Of a DNA stretch of 64,000 nt, positions 50,871 through 60,612 are shown piece by piece. The DNA comes from Trinickia dinghuensis (lineage in GTDB: Bacteria; Pseudomonadota; Gammaproteobacteria; Burkholderiales; Burkholderiaceae), in the NCBI RefSeq assembly GCF_003367175.1, contig NZ_QRGA01000008.1, forward strand, positions 62,001-126,000. The letters run 5' to 3'. The notes beneath the pieces are model-generated. The model searched no databases, had not been told where the DNA came from, and saw only the letters and a list, made by a program, of their open reading frames with translations. The translations under genes were made by a program, and so were the position numbers. The stretch's first letter is position 1, and the number at the start of each line of letters is the position of its first letter.

Positions 50871-52580
50871 ATGACTCGAATCGTCACCCGCGCGTGCTCG
50901 CCCGCCGATGAAACGGCGCTGATCCGCCATGGTCTTCATCCGATCCTAGCTCGACTTTATGCCGCACGCGGCGTGCGCTTGCCCGACGAGATCGAAACCG
51001 CGCTCACGCGGCTCGTGCCGCCGGTCGAACTGAAGGGCACGAACGACGCGGCGGCGCTGCTGGCCGATGCCATCACGCAGCGCAAGCGCTTGCTCGTCGT
51101 CGCCGATTACGACTGCGACGGCGCCACGGCGTGCGCGGTGGCCGTGCGCGGGCTGCGCATGTTCGGCGCGCAGGTCGACTACCTCGTACCGAACCGCTTC
51201 GAATACGGCTACGGGCTCACGCCCGAAATCGTGGAACTGGCCGCGGCGCGCAAGCCCGATCTGCTGATCACGGTCGACAACGGCATCGCCAGCGTCGACG
51301 GCGTGGCCGCGGCCAATGCGCGCGGCATCGACGTGCTCGTCACCGATCACCACTTGCCCGGCGATACGCTGCCGGCCGCTCGCGCGATCGTCAACCCAAA
51401 TCAACCGGGCTGTGCGTTTCCGAGCAAGTGCATCGCGGGCGTCGGGGTCATGTTCTATGTGCTGCTCGCGCTACGGGCACGGCTGCGTGAGCGCGGTGCG
51501 TTCGGCGAAGGCGGCTCCGGCATGGCCGAGCCGCGCCTCGACGGCCTGCTCGATCTCGTCGCGCTGGGCACGATCGCCGACGTCGTCAAGCTCGACGGCA
51601 ACAACCGCGTCCTGGTCGCGCAGGGGCTTTCGCGCATCCGCCGCGGCCGCATGCAGCCCGGTATCGCCGCCCTCTTCCGCGCCGCGGGACGCGATGCGCA
51701 CAGTGCGTCCGGATTCGACCTGGGCTTCGCCCTGGGGCCGCGCTTGAATGCAGCGGGACGGCTGTCCGACATGTCGCTCGGGATCGAATGCTTGACGACG
51801 GACGATGTGGGCCGCGCCTGGGAACTCGCGCAGCAACTCGACGCGATGAACCGCGAGCGGCGCGAAATCGAAGCGGGCATGCAGCAGCAAGCGCTCGAGG
51901 AAATCGCCGCGCTCGACGTCGACGGGCGCGCCACGATCACGCTGTTCAACGAAAGCTGGCACCAGGGTGTGATCGGGATCGTTGCCGGGCGACTGAAAGA
52001 AAAGTATCACCGGCCGTCGTTCACGTTCGCGCTCGCCGACGATAGCGGCGAACTCGTCAAAGGCTCGGGCCGCTCGATCTCGGGCTTTCATTTGCGCGAT
52101 GCGCTCGATTTGATGGCTAAGCGCGAGCCCGATCTCATCGTCAAGTTCGGCGGCCACGCGATGGCGGCCGGTGTCACGCTTGCGACGAGGGACGTGCCGC
52201 GCTTTGCCGCCGCGTTCGAGACGGTGGCGAGAGAATGGCTAGATGACGATGCGCTCGCGCGCGTCGTGATGACCGACGGCGAGTTGGAAGACGCTTATTT
52301 CACGGCGCAGGTGGTCGAGTTGATCGATGCCGCCGTCTGGGGCCAAGGCTTCCCTGCCCCGACGTTTTCGGGCGAATTCGACGTCGTGTCGCAAGCGCTC
52401 GTGAAGGACAAGCATTTGAAGCTACAACTCGCCCGCGGCCGGCAGCGCTTCCAGGCGATCTGGTTCAATCACACGGAAACGCTGCCGGCACGGGCGCAGC
52501 TTGCCTATCGGCTTGCGGCGGATAGCTGGAACGGTGTCGTGCGGGTGCAACTCATCGTCGAGCATGCCGCCGTTGGATGA
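50871..52580 (+). CDS. recJ: Single-stranded-DNA-specific exonuclease RecJ
   Basis: 5'-3' single-strand exonuclease used in recombination, mismatch and base-excision repair. From ATG 50871 it has 569 aa. DHH-phosphoesterase motifs: DYDCDGATACAV (about residue 79), ITVDNGIAS, VTDHHLPGD (DHH about 159), and the DHHA1 signature KFGGHAMAAGVT. The C-terminal OB-like domain follows. Upstream extension to 50670 not used. In the order recJ-prfB-lysS as in E. coli. Confidence 0.94.
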   Translation: MTRIVTRACSPADETALIRHGLHPILARLYAARGVRLPDEIETALTRLVPPVELKGTNDAAALLADAITQRKRLLVVADYDCDGATACAVAVRGLRMFGAQVDYLVPNRFEYGYGLTPEIVELAAARKPDLLITVDNGIASVDGVAAANARGIDVLVTDHHLPGDTLPAARAIVNPNQPGCAFPSKCIAGVGVMFYVLLALRARLRERGAFGEGGSGMAEPRLDGLLDLVALGTIADVVKLDGNNRVLVAQGLSRIRRGRMQPGIAALFRAAGRDAHSASGFDLGFALGPRLNAAGRLSDMSLGIECLTTDDVGRAWELAQQLDAMNRERREIEAGMQQQALEEIAALDVDGRATITLFNESWHQGVIGIVAGRLKEKYHRPSFTFALADDSGELVKGSGRSISGFHLRDALDLMAKREPDLIVKFGGHAMAAGVTLATRDVPRFAAAFETVAREWLDDDALARVVMTDGELEDAYFTAQVVELIDAAVWGQGFPAPTFSGEFDVVSQALVKDKHLKLQLARGRQRFQAIWFNHTETLPARAQLAYRLAADSWNGVVRVQLIVEHAAVG

Positions 52581-52692
52581 CGACCGAGACTTTGCCGTCG
52601 CGTTACCGAACAGGCCGAACGCCCCCGAATGGATGACCCGAGAACGCTAACTTCCAGCCTGTCCGAGCCCTCGGCCAGCGGCCCCGATCGGC

Positions 52693-52698
52693 TATAAT
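52693..52698 (+). promoter_or_regulatory. -10 element of prfB
   Basis: Perfect TATAAT 33 bp upstream of the prfB ATG. A matching -35 is not obvious. Transcripts would start near the hairpin at 52703-52722. Confidence 0.5.
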
Positions 52699-52702
52699 TC
52701 CC

Positions 52703-52722
52703 GCTTTTGACGAATCAAAAGC
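52703..52722 (+). repeat. Leader hairpin directly before prfB start
   Basis: Perfect 8-bp stem GCTTTTGA / TCAAAAGC with a CGAA loop, ending 8 nt before the prfB ATG. The usual Shine-Dalgarno position lies within or next to it, and no purine-rich SD is evident. Confidence 0.55.
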
Positions 52723-52730
52723 AGATCACC

Positions 52731-53835
52731 ATGGAAGCCGAACGTCTCAACGCGATCGAGAACTCGCTCGCGGACCTGCGCCGACGCGCAGGTGAACTCC
52801 GGGGGTATCTTTGACTACGACGCCAAATTCGCGCGTCTAGCCGAAGTCAACAAGGAACTCGAAGATCCCAACGTCTGGAACGACTCGAAACACGCCCAGG
52901 CCCTCGGCCGGGAAAAGAAGTCGCTCGAAGGCGTGGTTCTGACCCTCTCCGCCCTCGACACGGATCTGCGCGACGCGCAGGACCTGTTCGACATGGCCCG
53001 CGAAGAGAACGACGACGACACGCTCGTCGCCAGCGAGGACGATGCGAATAAGATCGAAGCGCGCGTCGCCGATCTCGAATTCCGCCGGATGTTCTCCAAC
53101 CCGGCCGATCCGAACAACGCGTTCATCGACATCCAAGCCGGCGCCGGCGGCACCGAAGCCTGCGATTGGGCGGCCATGCTGCTGCGCCAATACCTGCGCT
53201 ACTGCGAGCGCAAGGGCTTCAAAACGGAAGTGCTCGAGGAATCCGAAGGCGACGTCGCGGGCATCAAGAACGCGACGATCAAGGTCGAGGGCGAATACGC
53301 CTACGGCTTCCTGCGCTCGGAAACGGGCATTCACCGCCTCGTGCGCAAGTCGCCGTTCGATTCGTCGGGCGGCCGGCATACGTCGTTCTCGTCGGTGTTC
53401 GTCTACCCCGAAATCGACGATTCGATCGAGGTCGACATCAACCCGGCCGATCTGCGCATCGATACCTATCGCGCGTCGGGCGCCGGCGGCCAGCACATCA
53501 ACAAGACCGATTCGGCGGTGCGGATCACGCACATGCCGTCGGGCATCGTCGTGCAGTGCCAGAACGACCGCTCGCAGCACCGCAACCGCGCCGAAGCGAT
53601 GGCGATGCTCAAATCGCGCTTGTACGAAGCCGAGATGCGCAAGCGCCAGGCCGAACAGGACAAGCTCGAATCGAGCAAGACCGACGTGGGCTGGGGCCAT
53701 CAAATCCGTTCGTACGTGCTCGACCAGAGCCGCATCAAGGATTTGCGCACCAACGTCGAAATGAGCAACACGAAGGCCGTGCTCGACGGCGACCTCGACG
53801 ATTTCATCAGCGCGAGCCTGAAGCAAGGCGTCTAA
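52731..53835 (+). CDS. prfB: Peptide chain release factor 2 (programmed +1 frameshift)
   Basis: Release factor reading UGA and UAA. The coding sequence is join(52731-52811, 52813-53835), 367 aa. The first 27 codons end in CTT followed by an in-frame TGA at 52812; a +1 slip at CTTTGA continues with GAC TAC GAC. When RF2 is scarce the ribosome shifts and makes more. The protein has KSPFDSSGG (SPF stop-recognition region) and the catalytic GGQ in [18 protein letters not shown]. The SD-like GGGGG just before the slip site is present. lysS follows by 16 bp. Confidence 0.97.
52799..52815 (+). promoter_or_regulatory. prfB: RF2 autoregulatory frameshift site
   Basis: CCGGGGGTATCTTTGAC contains the internal SD-like GGGGG, the UAU spacer codon, the CUU slip codon, and the UGA stop followed by C. 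It differs from the E. coli site by only one base (C for A before the G-run). Confidence 0.95.
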
Positions 53836-53851
53836 GCGCAGCGGATACACC

Positions 53852-55378
53852 ATGACCGAATCGACTCTCCCCACCGTCGACGCAGCCGTCGACGAGAACA
53901 AGATCATCGCCGAGCGGCGCGAAAAGCTGCGCGCCATGCGTGAGGCGGGCATCGCCTACCCGAACGATTTCAGTCCGACGCACCATGCGGGCGATCTGCA
54001 GACGCAATACGCCGACACCGACAAGGACGCGCTCGAAGCCACGCCGCTGAACGTCGCCGTGGCGGGCCGCATGATGCTCAAGCGCGTGATGGGCAAGGCA
54101 AGCTTCGCAACCGTGCAGGACACGTCGGGCCAGATCCAATTCTTCGTGACGCCGGCCGACGTCGGCGGTGAGACCTACGAAGCCTTCAAGAAGTGGGACC
54201 TCGGCGATATCGTCGCGGCCCGCGGCGTGCTGTTCCGCACGAACAAGGGCGAGCTGTCTGTGCGCTGCACGGAACTGCGCCTGCTCTCGAAGGCGCTGCG
54301 CCCCCTGCCCGACAAGTTCCACGGGCTGGCCGACCAAGAAACGCGCTACCGTCAGCGCTACGTCGATCTGATCGTCACGCCCGAAGCGCGCAAGACGTTC
54401 GTCGCGCGTACAAAAGCGATTTCGTCGATCCGCAAGTTCATGTCCGACTCCGAATTCATGGAAGTCGAAACGCCGATGCTCCACCCGATTCCGGGCGGCG
54501 CGGCGGCCAAGCCGTTCACGACGCATCACAACGCGCTCGATATGCAGATGTTCCTGCGGATCGCGCCTGAGCTTTACTTGAAGCGGCTGGTCGTCGGCGG
54601 CTTCGAACGCGTCTTCGAAATCAACCGCAACTTCCGTAACGAAGGGGTGTCGCCGCGGCACAACCCCGAGTTCACGATGATGGAGTTCTACGCCGCGTAC
54701 ACGAATTACACGTGGCTCATGGACTTCACCGAGCAGTTGATCCGTCAAGCGGCGATCGATGCGCTCGGCACGGCAACGATCATGTATCAAGGCCGCGAAC
54801 TCGATCTGAGCAAGCCGTTCCATCGTCTGACGATCACGCAGGCCATCCGCAAGTACGCCCCCGACTACACCGACGCGCAACTCGGCGACGCAGCGTTCCT
54901 GCGGACCGAACTCAAGCGCTTCGGCGTCGATACGACGCAGCCCGCGTTCCTCAACGCAGGCGTCGGCTCGCTGCAATTGGCGTTGTTCGAGGAAACGGCC
55001 GAGTCGCAACTGTGGGAGCCGACCTACATCATCGACTACCCCGTCGAAGTGTCACCGCTCGCGCGCGCATCGGATTCGGTCGAAGGCATTACCGAGCGCT
55101 TCGAACTGTTCATCACGGGCCGCGAAATCGCAAACGGCTTCTCCGAGTTGAACGATCCCGAAGACCAAGCGGCGCGCTTCAAGAAGCAAGTCGAGCAAAA
55201 GGATGCCGGCGATGAGGAAGCGATGTACTACGACGCCGACTACATTCGCGCGCTCGAATACGGCATGCCGCCGACGGGCGGCTGCGGCATCGGCATCGAC
55301 CGCCTCGTCATGCTGCTGACCGACAGCCCGAGCATTCGCGACGTCATTCTGTTCCCGCACCTGCGCCGCGAGGATTAA
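53852..55378 (+). CDS. lysS: Lysyl-tRNA synthetase, class II
   Basis: 508 aa. N-terminal OB-fold anticodon-binding domain (about residues 60-180, [16 protein letters not shown]), then the class II catalytic core: motif 2 [20 protein letters not shown] and motif 3 [15 protein letters not shown]. Sixteen base pairs after prfB, so one transcript with it. Followed by an inverted repeat and a terminator. Confidence 0.96.
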   Translation: MTESTLPTVDAAVDENKIIAERREKLRAMREAGIAYPNDFSPTHHAGDLQTQYADTDKDALEATPLNVAVAGRMMLKRVMGKASFATVQDTSGQIQFFVTPADVGGETYEAFKKWDLGDIVAARGVLFRTNKGELSVRCTELRLLSKALRPLPDKFHGLADQETRYRQRYVDLIVTPEARKTFVARTKAISSIRKFMSDSEFMEVETPMLHPIPGGAAAKPFTTHHNALDMQMFLRIAPELYLKRLVVGGFERVFEINRNFRNEGVSPRHNPEFTMMEFYAAYTNYTWLMDFTEQLIRQAAIDALGTATIMYQGRELDLSKPFHRLTITQAIRKYAPDYTDAQLGDAAFLRTELKRFGVDTTQPAFLNAGVGSLQLALFEETAESQLWEPTYIIDYPVEVSPLARASDSVEGITERFELFITGREIANGFSELNDPEDQAARFKKQVEQKDAGDEEAMYYDADYIRALEYGMPPTGGCGIGIDRLVMLLTDSPSIRDVILFPHLRRED

Positions 55379-55392
55379 CTTAACGCCCGCAC

Positions 55393-55416
55393 ATGCGCAT
55401 CGAGGTTGATGCGCAT
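55393..55416 (+). repeat. Perfect 9-bp inverted repeat after lysS
   Basis: ATGCGCATC / GATGCGCAT with a 6-nt loop (GAGGTT), 15 bp after the lysS stop and 63 bp before the real terminator. No U-run follows, so it may serve as an mRNA 3' stabiliser or a protein-binding dyad. Confidence 0.55.
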
Positions 55417-55479
55417 AAAGCACGGTGAGCACCGCGCACTGACGCGCGCAAGCCACACCAGTTTGTAACGATCGGTAAA

Positions 55480-55514
55480 AACCGTCCGCAGCTAAGCTTC
55501 GGGCGGTTTTTTTT
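55480..55514 (+). terminator. Intrinsic terminator of recJ-prfB-lysS
   Basis: AACCGTCCG pairs with CGGGCGGTT (one G-T wobble), 11-nt loop, followed by eight T in total. Strong Rho-independent terminator shape. Confidence 0.88.
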
Positions 55515-55691
55515 CATACGTTCCGACCCTGCCAAACGGGCGAATCGGCGGGTTCAGCGCGCGCGAACGAGTGCGGGTTTCGTTAGACGCACGGGCTAGC
55601 GTTACAAATTGAAACGACGGCTTCCCGGCGATGGCGGAAACTAACGTCGTCACAAGCACAGGCCTCTTTCAATTCAGACGGAGGTACGCCA

Positions 55692-56459
55692 ATGAATAAT
55701 CCGACCACATCGTCACGCCGCCTGCATCCTCTGATCGCGGTCGCCGCGGGCACTGTCATCGTTGCGAGTCTCGCCGCCACGGCGGCCATTACCGGTGTTT
55801 TCCCGAAAGCATCGAGTTCGAGCGTCCAGACCGATCAGGCTCAAACGTCGCAAGTCGCATCGCAGGCTGTCGTCGATTCAGCGGCCCCAGCAACCGCCGC
55901 GGCTATGACCGGCCAGCAACAAGCTCAACAGCAACCGTCCGCTTCGGCACAAGCGACGCAGCAGGGCGAAGTCGCGCAGCGGGCGCCGGGGCAAGTCCAG
56001 TACACGGGCCAGCCGGGCCAACCGTCCTATGCGCAGCAGCCCTACGGCCAGCAGCCGCCGGCGCAACAGCAGCTGGCTCAGCAGCCGTACGCGCAAGCGC
56101 AGCAACCGAGCGGGCAATCGGCATACTGCGCGAGCTGCGGTACCGTCCAATCGATCGTGGCAGTGAAGCATGAGGGCCGCGGCACCGGTGTCGGGGCCGT
56201 GGGTGGCGCGGTGGTCGGCGGCCTGCTCGGCAATCAGTTCGGCCGAGGTACGGGCCGTCTTGGGATGACGGCGCTCGGCGCAGTCGGCGGCGGGTTTGCC
56301 GGCAACGCGGTCGAAAAGCATCTGCGCAGCACGACCGGCTATCAAGTGCGCGTGCGGATGGAAAACGGCCGCCTGCGCTACTTCACGTATCGTTCGGCGC
56401 CGCCGTTCCAGCAAGGCGAGCGTGTTCATATCGAGCACGGAACACTCGCCGCGGGCTAA
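55692..56459 (+). CDS. Glycine-zipper 2TM-domain protein with Q/P-rich linker
   Basis: 255 aa. GGAGG precedes the ATG by 8 nt. Residues 13-37 are a membrane anchor (LIAVAAGTVIVASLAATAAI). Residues about 65-145 are a Q/P/A/Y-rich linker (YAQQPYGQQPPAQQQLAQQP). The SYCASCG-like pair (SAYCASCGTV) is followed by the 17-kDa-antigen type glycine zipper about residues 170-215 (GTGVGAVGGAVVGGLLGN, MTALGAVGGGFAGNAVEK), and a C-terminal YQVRVRMENGRLRYFTY module. Such proteins sit in the envelope (SlyB-like relatives); the exact role is unknown. Confidence 0.78.
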   Translation: MNNPTTSSRRLHPLIAVAAGTVIVASLAATAAITGVFPKASSSSVQTDQAQTSQVASQAVVDSAAPATAAAMTGQQQAQQQPSASAQATQQGEVAQRAPGQVQYTGQPGQPSYAQQPYGQQPPAQQQLAQQPYAQAQQPSGQSAYCASCGTVQSIVAVKHEGRGTGVGAVGGAVVGGLLGNQFGRGTGRLGMTALGAVGGGFAGNAVEKHLRSTTGYQVRVRMENGRLRYFTYRSAPPFQQGERVHIEHGTLAAG

Positions 56460-56595
56460 GCGAGCTTGCTGAGGAATCTCGGCAGCGGCTCAGCGACCTG
56501 AAACGTACGAGCCTGGACGGCGGAGTCCCAACGCGCAGCGCGGGACCCGGAAAGTGAAACGTCGGAAAGAAGCCGGAGCACAAGGCAAAAAAAAA

Positions 56596-56618
56596 GCGAC
56601 CCTATCGAATTGGGTCGC
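56596..56618. terminator. Bidirectional terminator between glycine-zipper gene and iscX
   Basis: GCGACCC / GGGTCGC 7-bp stem with 9-nt loop, a long A-run on the left and six T on the right. It ends both the plus-strand gene and the isc operon. Confidence 0.9.
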
Positions 56619-56681
56619 TTTTTTACGTCGGCACGCGATGCGCAAATCGCCCGCGAACCGCCGTCATCTACGAAGCACGCC

Positions 56682-56879
56682 TCATTCGGCCGCGTCTTCG
56701 ATCCAAGCCAGTTGGATCGCCTCCAAAATCTTCTCGCTCGACCGGTTGGGATCGTCGCTGAAGCCGTCGAGCTCCATGACCCACTTGTGCAAATCGGTAA
56801 AGCGAATCAGCTGCGGATCGATCTCCGGATGCTTGTCGGTGAGGGCCATCGCGATTTCTTGTACGTCCGTCCACTTCAT
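56682..56879 (-). CDS. iscX: Fe-S assembly protein IscX
   Basis: 65-aa acidic protein, last gene of the isc operon. It reads MKWTDVQEIAMALTDKHPEI and ends SSEKILEAIQLAWIEDA, the family pattern with Asp/Glu residues that bind iron and contact IscS. It modulates cysteine desulfurase activity. Starts 19 bp after fdx. Confidence 0.95.
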   Translation of the reverse strand: MKWTDVQEIAMALTDKHPEIDPQLIRFTDLHKWVMELDGFSDDPNRSSEKILEAIQLAWIEDAAE

Positions 56880-56898
56880 GGCTGCGCCTCCTTAGAAC

Positions 56899-57240
56899 TC
56901 AATGATTCTCTTTCGCGTGGTTGATCGAGTAGCGCGGAATCTCGACGACGAGATCCTTATCCTCCGGCACGCGCGCCTGGCACGATAGCCGCGAGGTAGG
57001 CTCGAGCCCCCAAGCCTTGTCGAGCAGGTCGTCCTCATCCTCCTCCGACGGCTCGAGCGCTTCGAATCCTTCACGCACGATCACATGACATGTGGTGCAA
57101 GCGCAAGACTTTTCGCACGCATGCTCGACTTCGATGCCATGCTCGAGCAGCGCATCGCACACGCTCTTGCCCGGCTCGGCCTCGAGCACTGCCCCCTCCG
57201 GGCACAGTTCGACATGGGGCAGGACAACGATTTGAGGCAT
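56899..57240 (-). CDS. fdx: [2Fe-2S] ferredoxin, Isc type
   Basis: 113 aa. ACEKSCACTTCHV provides three cluster cysteines (C-x5-C-x2-C, plus one extra Cys), and SCQARVPED the fourth. It supplies electrons during cluster assembly on IscU. 90 bp after hscA. Confidence 0.95.
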   Translation of the reverse strand: MPQIVVLPHVELCPEGAVLEAEPGKSVCDALLEHGIEVEHACEKSCACTTCHVIVREGFEALEPSEEDEDDLLDKAWGLEPTSRLSCQARVPEDKDLVVEIPRYSINHAKENH

Positions 57241-57330
57241 AGGGAATTCCGTTCTGACTGTATGCTGGCTGTATTGTGCGGGGCGGCGAGCGTCGCTCGC
57301 CGTGTCATTGTAGAGCGGTGCGCCGCCCTC

Positions 57331-59196
57331 TCAGATTTCGTCGAGCTTGCGGCCTTTCAACGCATTGCGGATGCTTTTGTCCATCCGCCGCGCGGCGAAC
57401 TCGTCGGTCTGAGCCGCAAGCGATTTCGTTGCGCTTTCAATCGCGTCCGCATCCGCGCCCTGCGCGGTCTCGCGCAATTGCGCAAGCGCTTCGTCCACCT
57501 GCGCGCGCTCGTCGTCGGCCAGCAATTCGCCGTCGACGGCAAGCGCCGCCTGCGTCGCTTCGATCATGCGCTGCGCCTCGACCTGCGCTTCGCGCAGCGC
57601 CCGCGCGCGCATGTCGACCTCGGCCGTGCGGAAGCTGTCTTCGAGCATGCGCGCGATGTCGTCGTCGGCCAGGCCATACGACGGCTTGACGACGACCGAC
57701 GCCTCGACGCCCGAGTGCTGCTCGCGCGCGAACACCGACAGCAGGCCGTCGGCATCCACTTGATAGGTCACACGAATCCGCGCCGCTCCGGCCGTCATCG
57801 GCGGGATGCCGCGCAGCTCGAAGCGCGCGAGCGAACGGCAATCGGAGACGAGTTCGCGCTCGCCCTGCACGACGTGAATCGCCATGGCCGTCTGGCCGTC
57901 CTTGAACGTCGTGAACTCTTGCGCTCGCGCAACGGGAATCGTCGAATTGCGCGGAATGATCTTTTCGACCAGCCCGCCCATCGTCTCGACACCGAGCGAA
58001 AGCGGAATCACGTCGAGCAGCAGCCAGTCGTCGCCGGTGCGATTGCCGGCCAGCAAATCGGCCTGCACCGCGGCGCCGAGCGCGACGACTTGATCGGGGT
58101 CGAGATTCGTCAGCGGCGGCTGCCCGAAAAACGCCTCGACGGCGCGGCGTATCACCGGCATGCGCGTGGCACCGCCGACGAGCACGACGCCCTTCACCTC
58201 CGCCGGCGCGATCTTCGCATCGCGCAGCGCTTTTTTCGTCGGCACCAGCGTGCGCTCCACGAGCGAACGCACGAGATCGGCGAACTGAGCCTCCGAGATC
58301 GACACCGAAATCGGCGTCCCGTCGGACAGCGTCGCCTCGACCGTCGCCTGCTGTGCCGCCGACAGCGCTTCCTTCGCGCCGCGCACGCGATCGAGCAGCA
58401 GCCGTACGTCCTCGGGCGCGAGCCCTTGCGGAGCCAACTCCACCTCGGCCAGCACATGACGGAACAAGACGTGGTCGAAATCGTCGCCGCCGAGCGCCGA
58501 ATCGCCGCCGGCCGCGAGCACTTCGAACACACCCTTGGTCAGCTTCAGGACGGACAAATCGAACGTGCCGCCGCCGAGATCATAGATGGCGTAGAGCCCT
58601 TCCGCGCCATGGTCGAGCCCGTAGGCGATAGCCGCCGCCGTCGGCTCGTTCAGCAAGCGCAGGACATTCAAGCCTGCAAGCCGAGCCGCATCCTTCGTGG
58701 CCTGCCGCTGCGCTTCGTCGAAGTAGGCCGGCACCGTGATGACGGCACCGACGAGTTCGTCGCCGAGCGAATCTTCGGCGCGCTGGCGCAGCGTGGCGAG
58801 AATTTCCGCCGACACTTCGACCGGGCTCTTCACCCCGTCGATCGTACGAATCTGCACCATGCCCGGCGCGTCGATGAATTCGTACGGCGCGTTTTCGGCG
58901 CCCTCCACTTCCTGCTTGCCGCGCCCCATGAAGCGCTTGACCGACACGATCGTGTTGCGCGGGTCGAGCACGGCTTCCGCTTTCGCCGTATGGCCGATCC
59001 GGCGTCCGCCGCGCTCGAGATAGCGCACGACCGAGGGCAGCAAGACGCGGCCCTCTTCGTCCGGCAGTGCTTCGGCAATACTGTTGCGAACGGAGGCGAC
59101 GAGCGAATTCGTCGTGCCGAGATCGATGCCGACCGCGAGGCGCCGCTGATGCGGCGCGGGGGCCATGCCGGGTTCCGAGATTTGCAGTAAGGCCAT
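57331..59196 (-). CDS. hscA: Fe-S chaperone HscA (Hsp70 type)
   Basis: 621 aa. Actin-like ATPase domain with [27 protein letters not shown] and [15 protein letters not shown], then the substrate-binding domain that grips the LPPVK motif of IscU. Works with HscB to release the nascent cluster. Starts 16 bp after hscB. Confidence 0.96.
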   Translation of the reverse strand: MALLQISEPGMAPAPHQRRLAVGIDLGTTNSLVASVRNSIAEALPDEEGRVLLPSVVRYLERGGRRIGHTAKAEAVLDPRNTIVSVKRFMGRGKQEVEGAENAPYEFIDAPGMVQIRTIDGVKSPVEVSAEILATLRQRAEDSLGDELVGAVITVPAYFDEAQRQATKDAARLAGLNVLRLLNEPTAAAIAYGLDHGAEGLYAIYDLGGGTFDLSVLKLTKGVFEVLAAGGDSALGGDDFDHVLFRHVLAEVELAPQGLAPEDVRLLLDRVRGAKEALSAAQQATVEATLSDGTPISVSISEAQFADLVRSLVERTLVPTKKALRDAKIAPAEVKGVVLVGGATRMPVIRRAVEAFFGQPPLTNLDPDQVVALGAAVQADLLAGNRTGDDWLLLDVIPLSLGVETMGGLVEKIIPRNSTIPVARAQEFTTFKDGQTAMAIHVVQGERELVSDCRSLARFELRGIPPMTAGAARIRVTYQVDADGLLSVFAREQHSGVEASVVVKPSYGLADDDIARMLEDSFRTAEVDMRARALREAQVEAQRMIEATQAALAVDGELLADDERAQVDEALAQLRETAQGADADAIESATKSLAAQTDEFAARRMDKSIRNALKGRKLDEI

Positions 59197-59212
59197 TCTG
59201 GTGTATGTGGGT

Positions 59213-59740
59213 TCAGTGTTCGAGCCGCTCGATCTGACGAGCGATTTCCCCGGCCACGCGCTCGAGGAACATCAACTGCCGCACGGCCTCGGCCGCCGGC
59301 TGATCGGCGCCGGTATCGAGCAGCACGGCAAGCCGCTCGAAGCGCGTGCGCTCGTCGCCGCGCAGTTCGTCCAAGAGCGCCATCAGCTCGCTGACGTTTT
59401 TTGCGTCGGCGGCATCCTCGACCCGCTCGCGCCACTCCATCTGCTGCATCAGGAATGCCGGCTCCATCGCCGTATTCTCCGAAGCGCCGACATCGACCCC
59501 GCGAAGCGAGAGCAGATAACTCGCGCGTTTGAGCGGATCGCGCAGCGTCTGGTAGGCCTCGTTCGCTCGCGCAGCCCACTGCATGGCGACACGCTTTTGC
59601 GCCTCGCCGGCCGCGGCGAACCGGTCGGGATGAACCTGCGCCTGCACGGTCCGGTAGGCTGAATCGAGCGCGTCGAGATCGATCGCGAAGCGCGCCGGCA
59701 GATGAAACAGATCGAAGTGGCTGTCTTGGATCGAGGACAT
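59213..59740 (-). CDS. hscB: Fe-S co-chaperone HscB
   Basis: 175 aa. N-terminal J domain with HPD at residues 37-39 ([12 protein letters not shown]), then a three-helix C-terminal domain that delivers IscU. Separated from iscA by a terminator-like hairpin. Confidence 0.95.
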   Translation of the reverse strand: MSSIQDSHFDLFHLPARFAIDLDALDSAYRTVQAQVHPDRFAAAGEAQKRVAMQWAARANEAYQTLRDPLKRASYLLSLRGVDVGASENTAMEPAFLMQQMEWRERVEDAADAKNVSELMALLDELRGDERTRFERLAVLLDTGADQPAAEAVRQLMFLERVAGEIARQIERLEH

Positions 59741-59763
59741 AAAGTCAATCGTCGATAAACAAA

Positions 59764-59783
59764 AAGGCGGCCCGTGCCGCCTT
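59764..59783 (-). terminator. Terminator-like hairpin inside the isc operon
   Basis: On the minus strand AAGGCGGC-ACGG-GCCGCCTT is followed by TTTGTTT, an intrinsic terminator between iscA and hscB. If active it would lower expression of hscB-hscA-fdx-iscX relative to iscRSUA. Confidence 0.7.
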
Positions 59784-59811
59784 CTCGCCCGCTCGAGGCG
59801 GCACGGTTACG

Positions 59812-60135
59812 TCAGACGCGGAACGACTCGCCGCAGCCGCATTCGTCCTTCACATTCGGGTTGTTGAACTTGAAGCCTTCGTTCAGCCCCTCGCGCGCGA
59901 AGTCGAGTTCAGTCCCGTCGATATAGGCGAGGCTTTTCGGATCGACGACAACCTTCACGCCGTTGCACTCGAAAACCTGATCCTCAGGTTCGAGATCGTC
60001 GACATACTCGAGCTTGTAAGCGAGGCCGGAGCATCCCGTCGTGCGCACGCCGAGGCGCAGCCCGAGCCCCTTGCCGCGGCGGACAAGGTACTTCTGCACG
60101 TGCTGCGCGGCCTTTTCGGTCAAAGTGATCGCCAT
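59812..60135 (-). CDS. iscA: Fe-S assembly scaffold/carrier IscA
   Basis: 107 aa starting [17 protein letters not shown]. The three conserved cysteines are in [13 protein letters not shown] and DECGCGES. It is an A-type carrier that transfers clusters to target proteins. The longer frame upstream is not used. Confidence 0.96.
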   Translation of the reverse strand: MAITLTEKAAQHVQKYLVRRGKGLGLRLGVRTTGCSGLAYKLEYVDDLEPEDQVFECNGVKVVVDPKSLAYIDGTELDFAREGLNEGFKFNNPNVKDECGCGESFRV

Positions 60136-60149
60136 GATGCTTCGTGCGC

Positions 60150-60569
60150 TTACGCGACTTGCTGTTTGGCCGGATCGGCCGCGTCGGCGCCACCGTGGCG
60201 CTGCTTGTAATCGGCCACCGCCGCCTTGATCGCGTCTTCCGCGAGGATCGAGCAGTGAATCTTGACCGGCGGCAACGCCAACTCTTCGGCGATCTGCGTG
60301 TTCTTGATCGTCAGGGCTTCGTCGAGCGTCTTGCCCTTCACCCATTCGGTGACGAGCGAGCTCGACGCGATGGCCGAACCGCAGCCGTACGTCTTGAACT
60401 TCGCGTCTTCGATAACGCCGTCGGCACCCACGCGAATCTGCAGCTTCATGACGTCGCCGCACGCGGGCGCGCCGACCATGCCGGTGCCGACCGTCTCGTC
60501 GTCCTTGGAGAACGAGCCGACGTTACGCGGATTTTCGTAATGATCGAGAACTTTGTTGCTGTAAGACAT
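60150..60569 (-). CDS. iscU: Fe-S cluster scaffold IscU
   Basis: 139 aa from ATG 60569. Cluster ligands: Cys37 ([13 protein letters not shown]), the [10 protein letters not shown] cysteine, and [14 protein letters not shown] before the last one is the HscA recognition motif. 14 bp upstream of iscA. Confidence 0.97.
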   Translation of the reverse strand: MSYSNKVLDHYENPRNVGSFSKDDETVGTGMVGAPACGDVMKLQIRVGADGVIEDAKFKTYGCGSAIASSSLVTEWVKGKTLDEALTIKNTQIAEELALPPVKIHCSILAEDAIKAAVADYKQRHGGADAADPAKQQVA

Positions 60570-60612
60570 GATCAAACTCCTGAATTCGTTTGGCGTGTAC
60601 GTCGATCGGCGC

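Larger units (their letters stand above)
55379..55691. other. Gap between lysS and the glycine-zipper gene
   Basis: 313 bp without a gene. It contains two hairpins (55393-55416, 55480-55514) and the promoter region of the glycine-zipper gene. Nothing else stands out. Confidence 0.5.
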
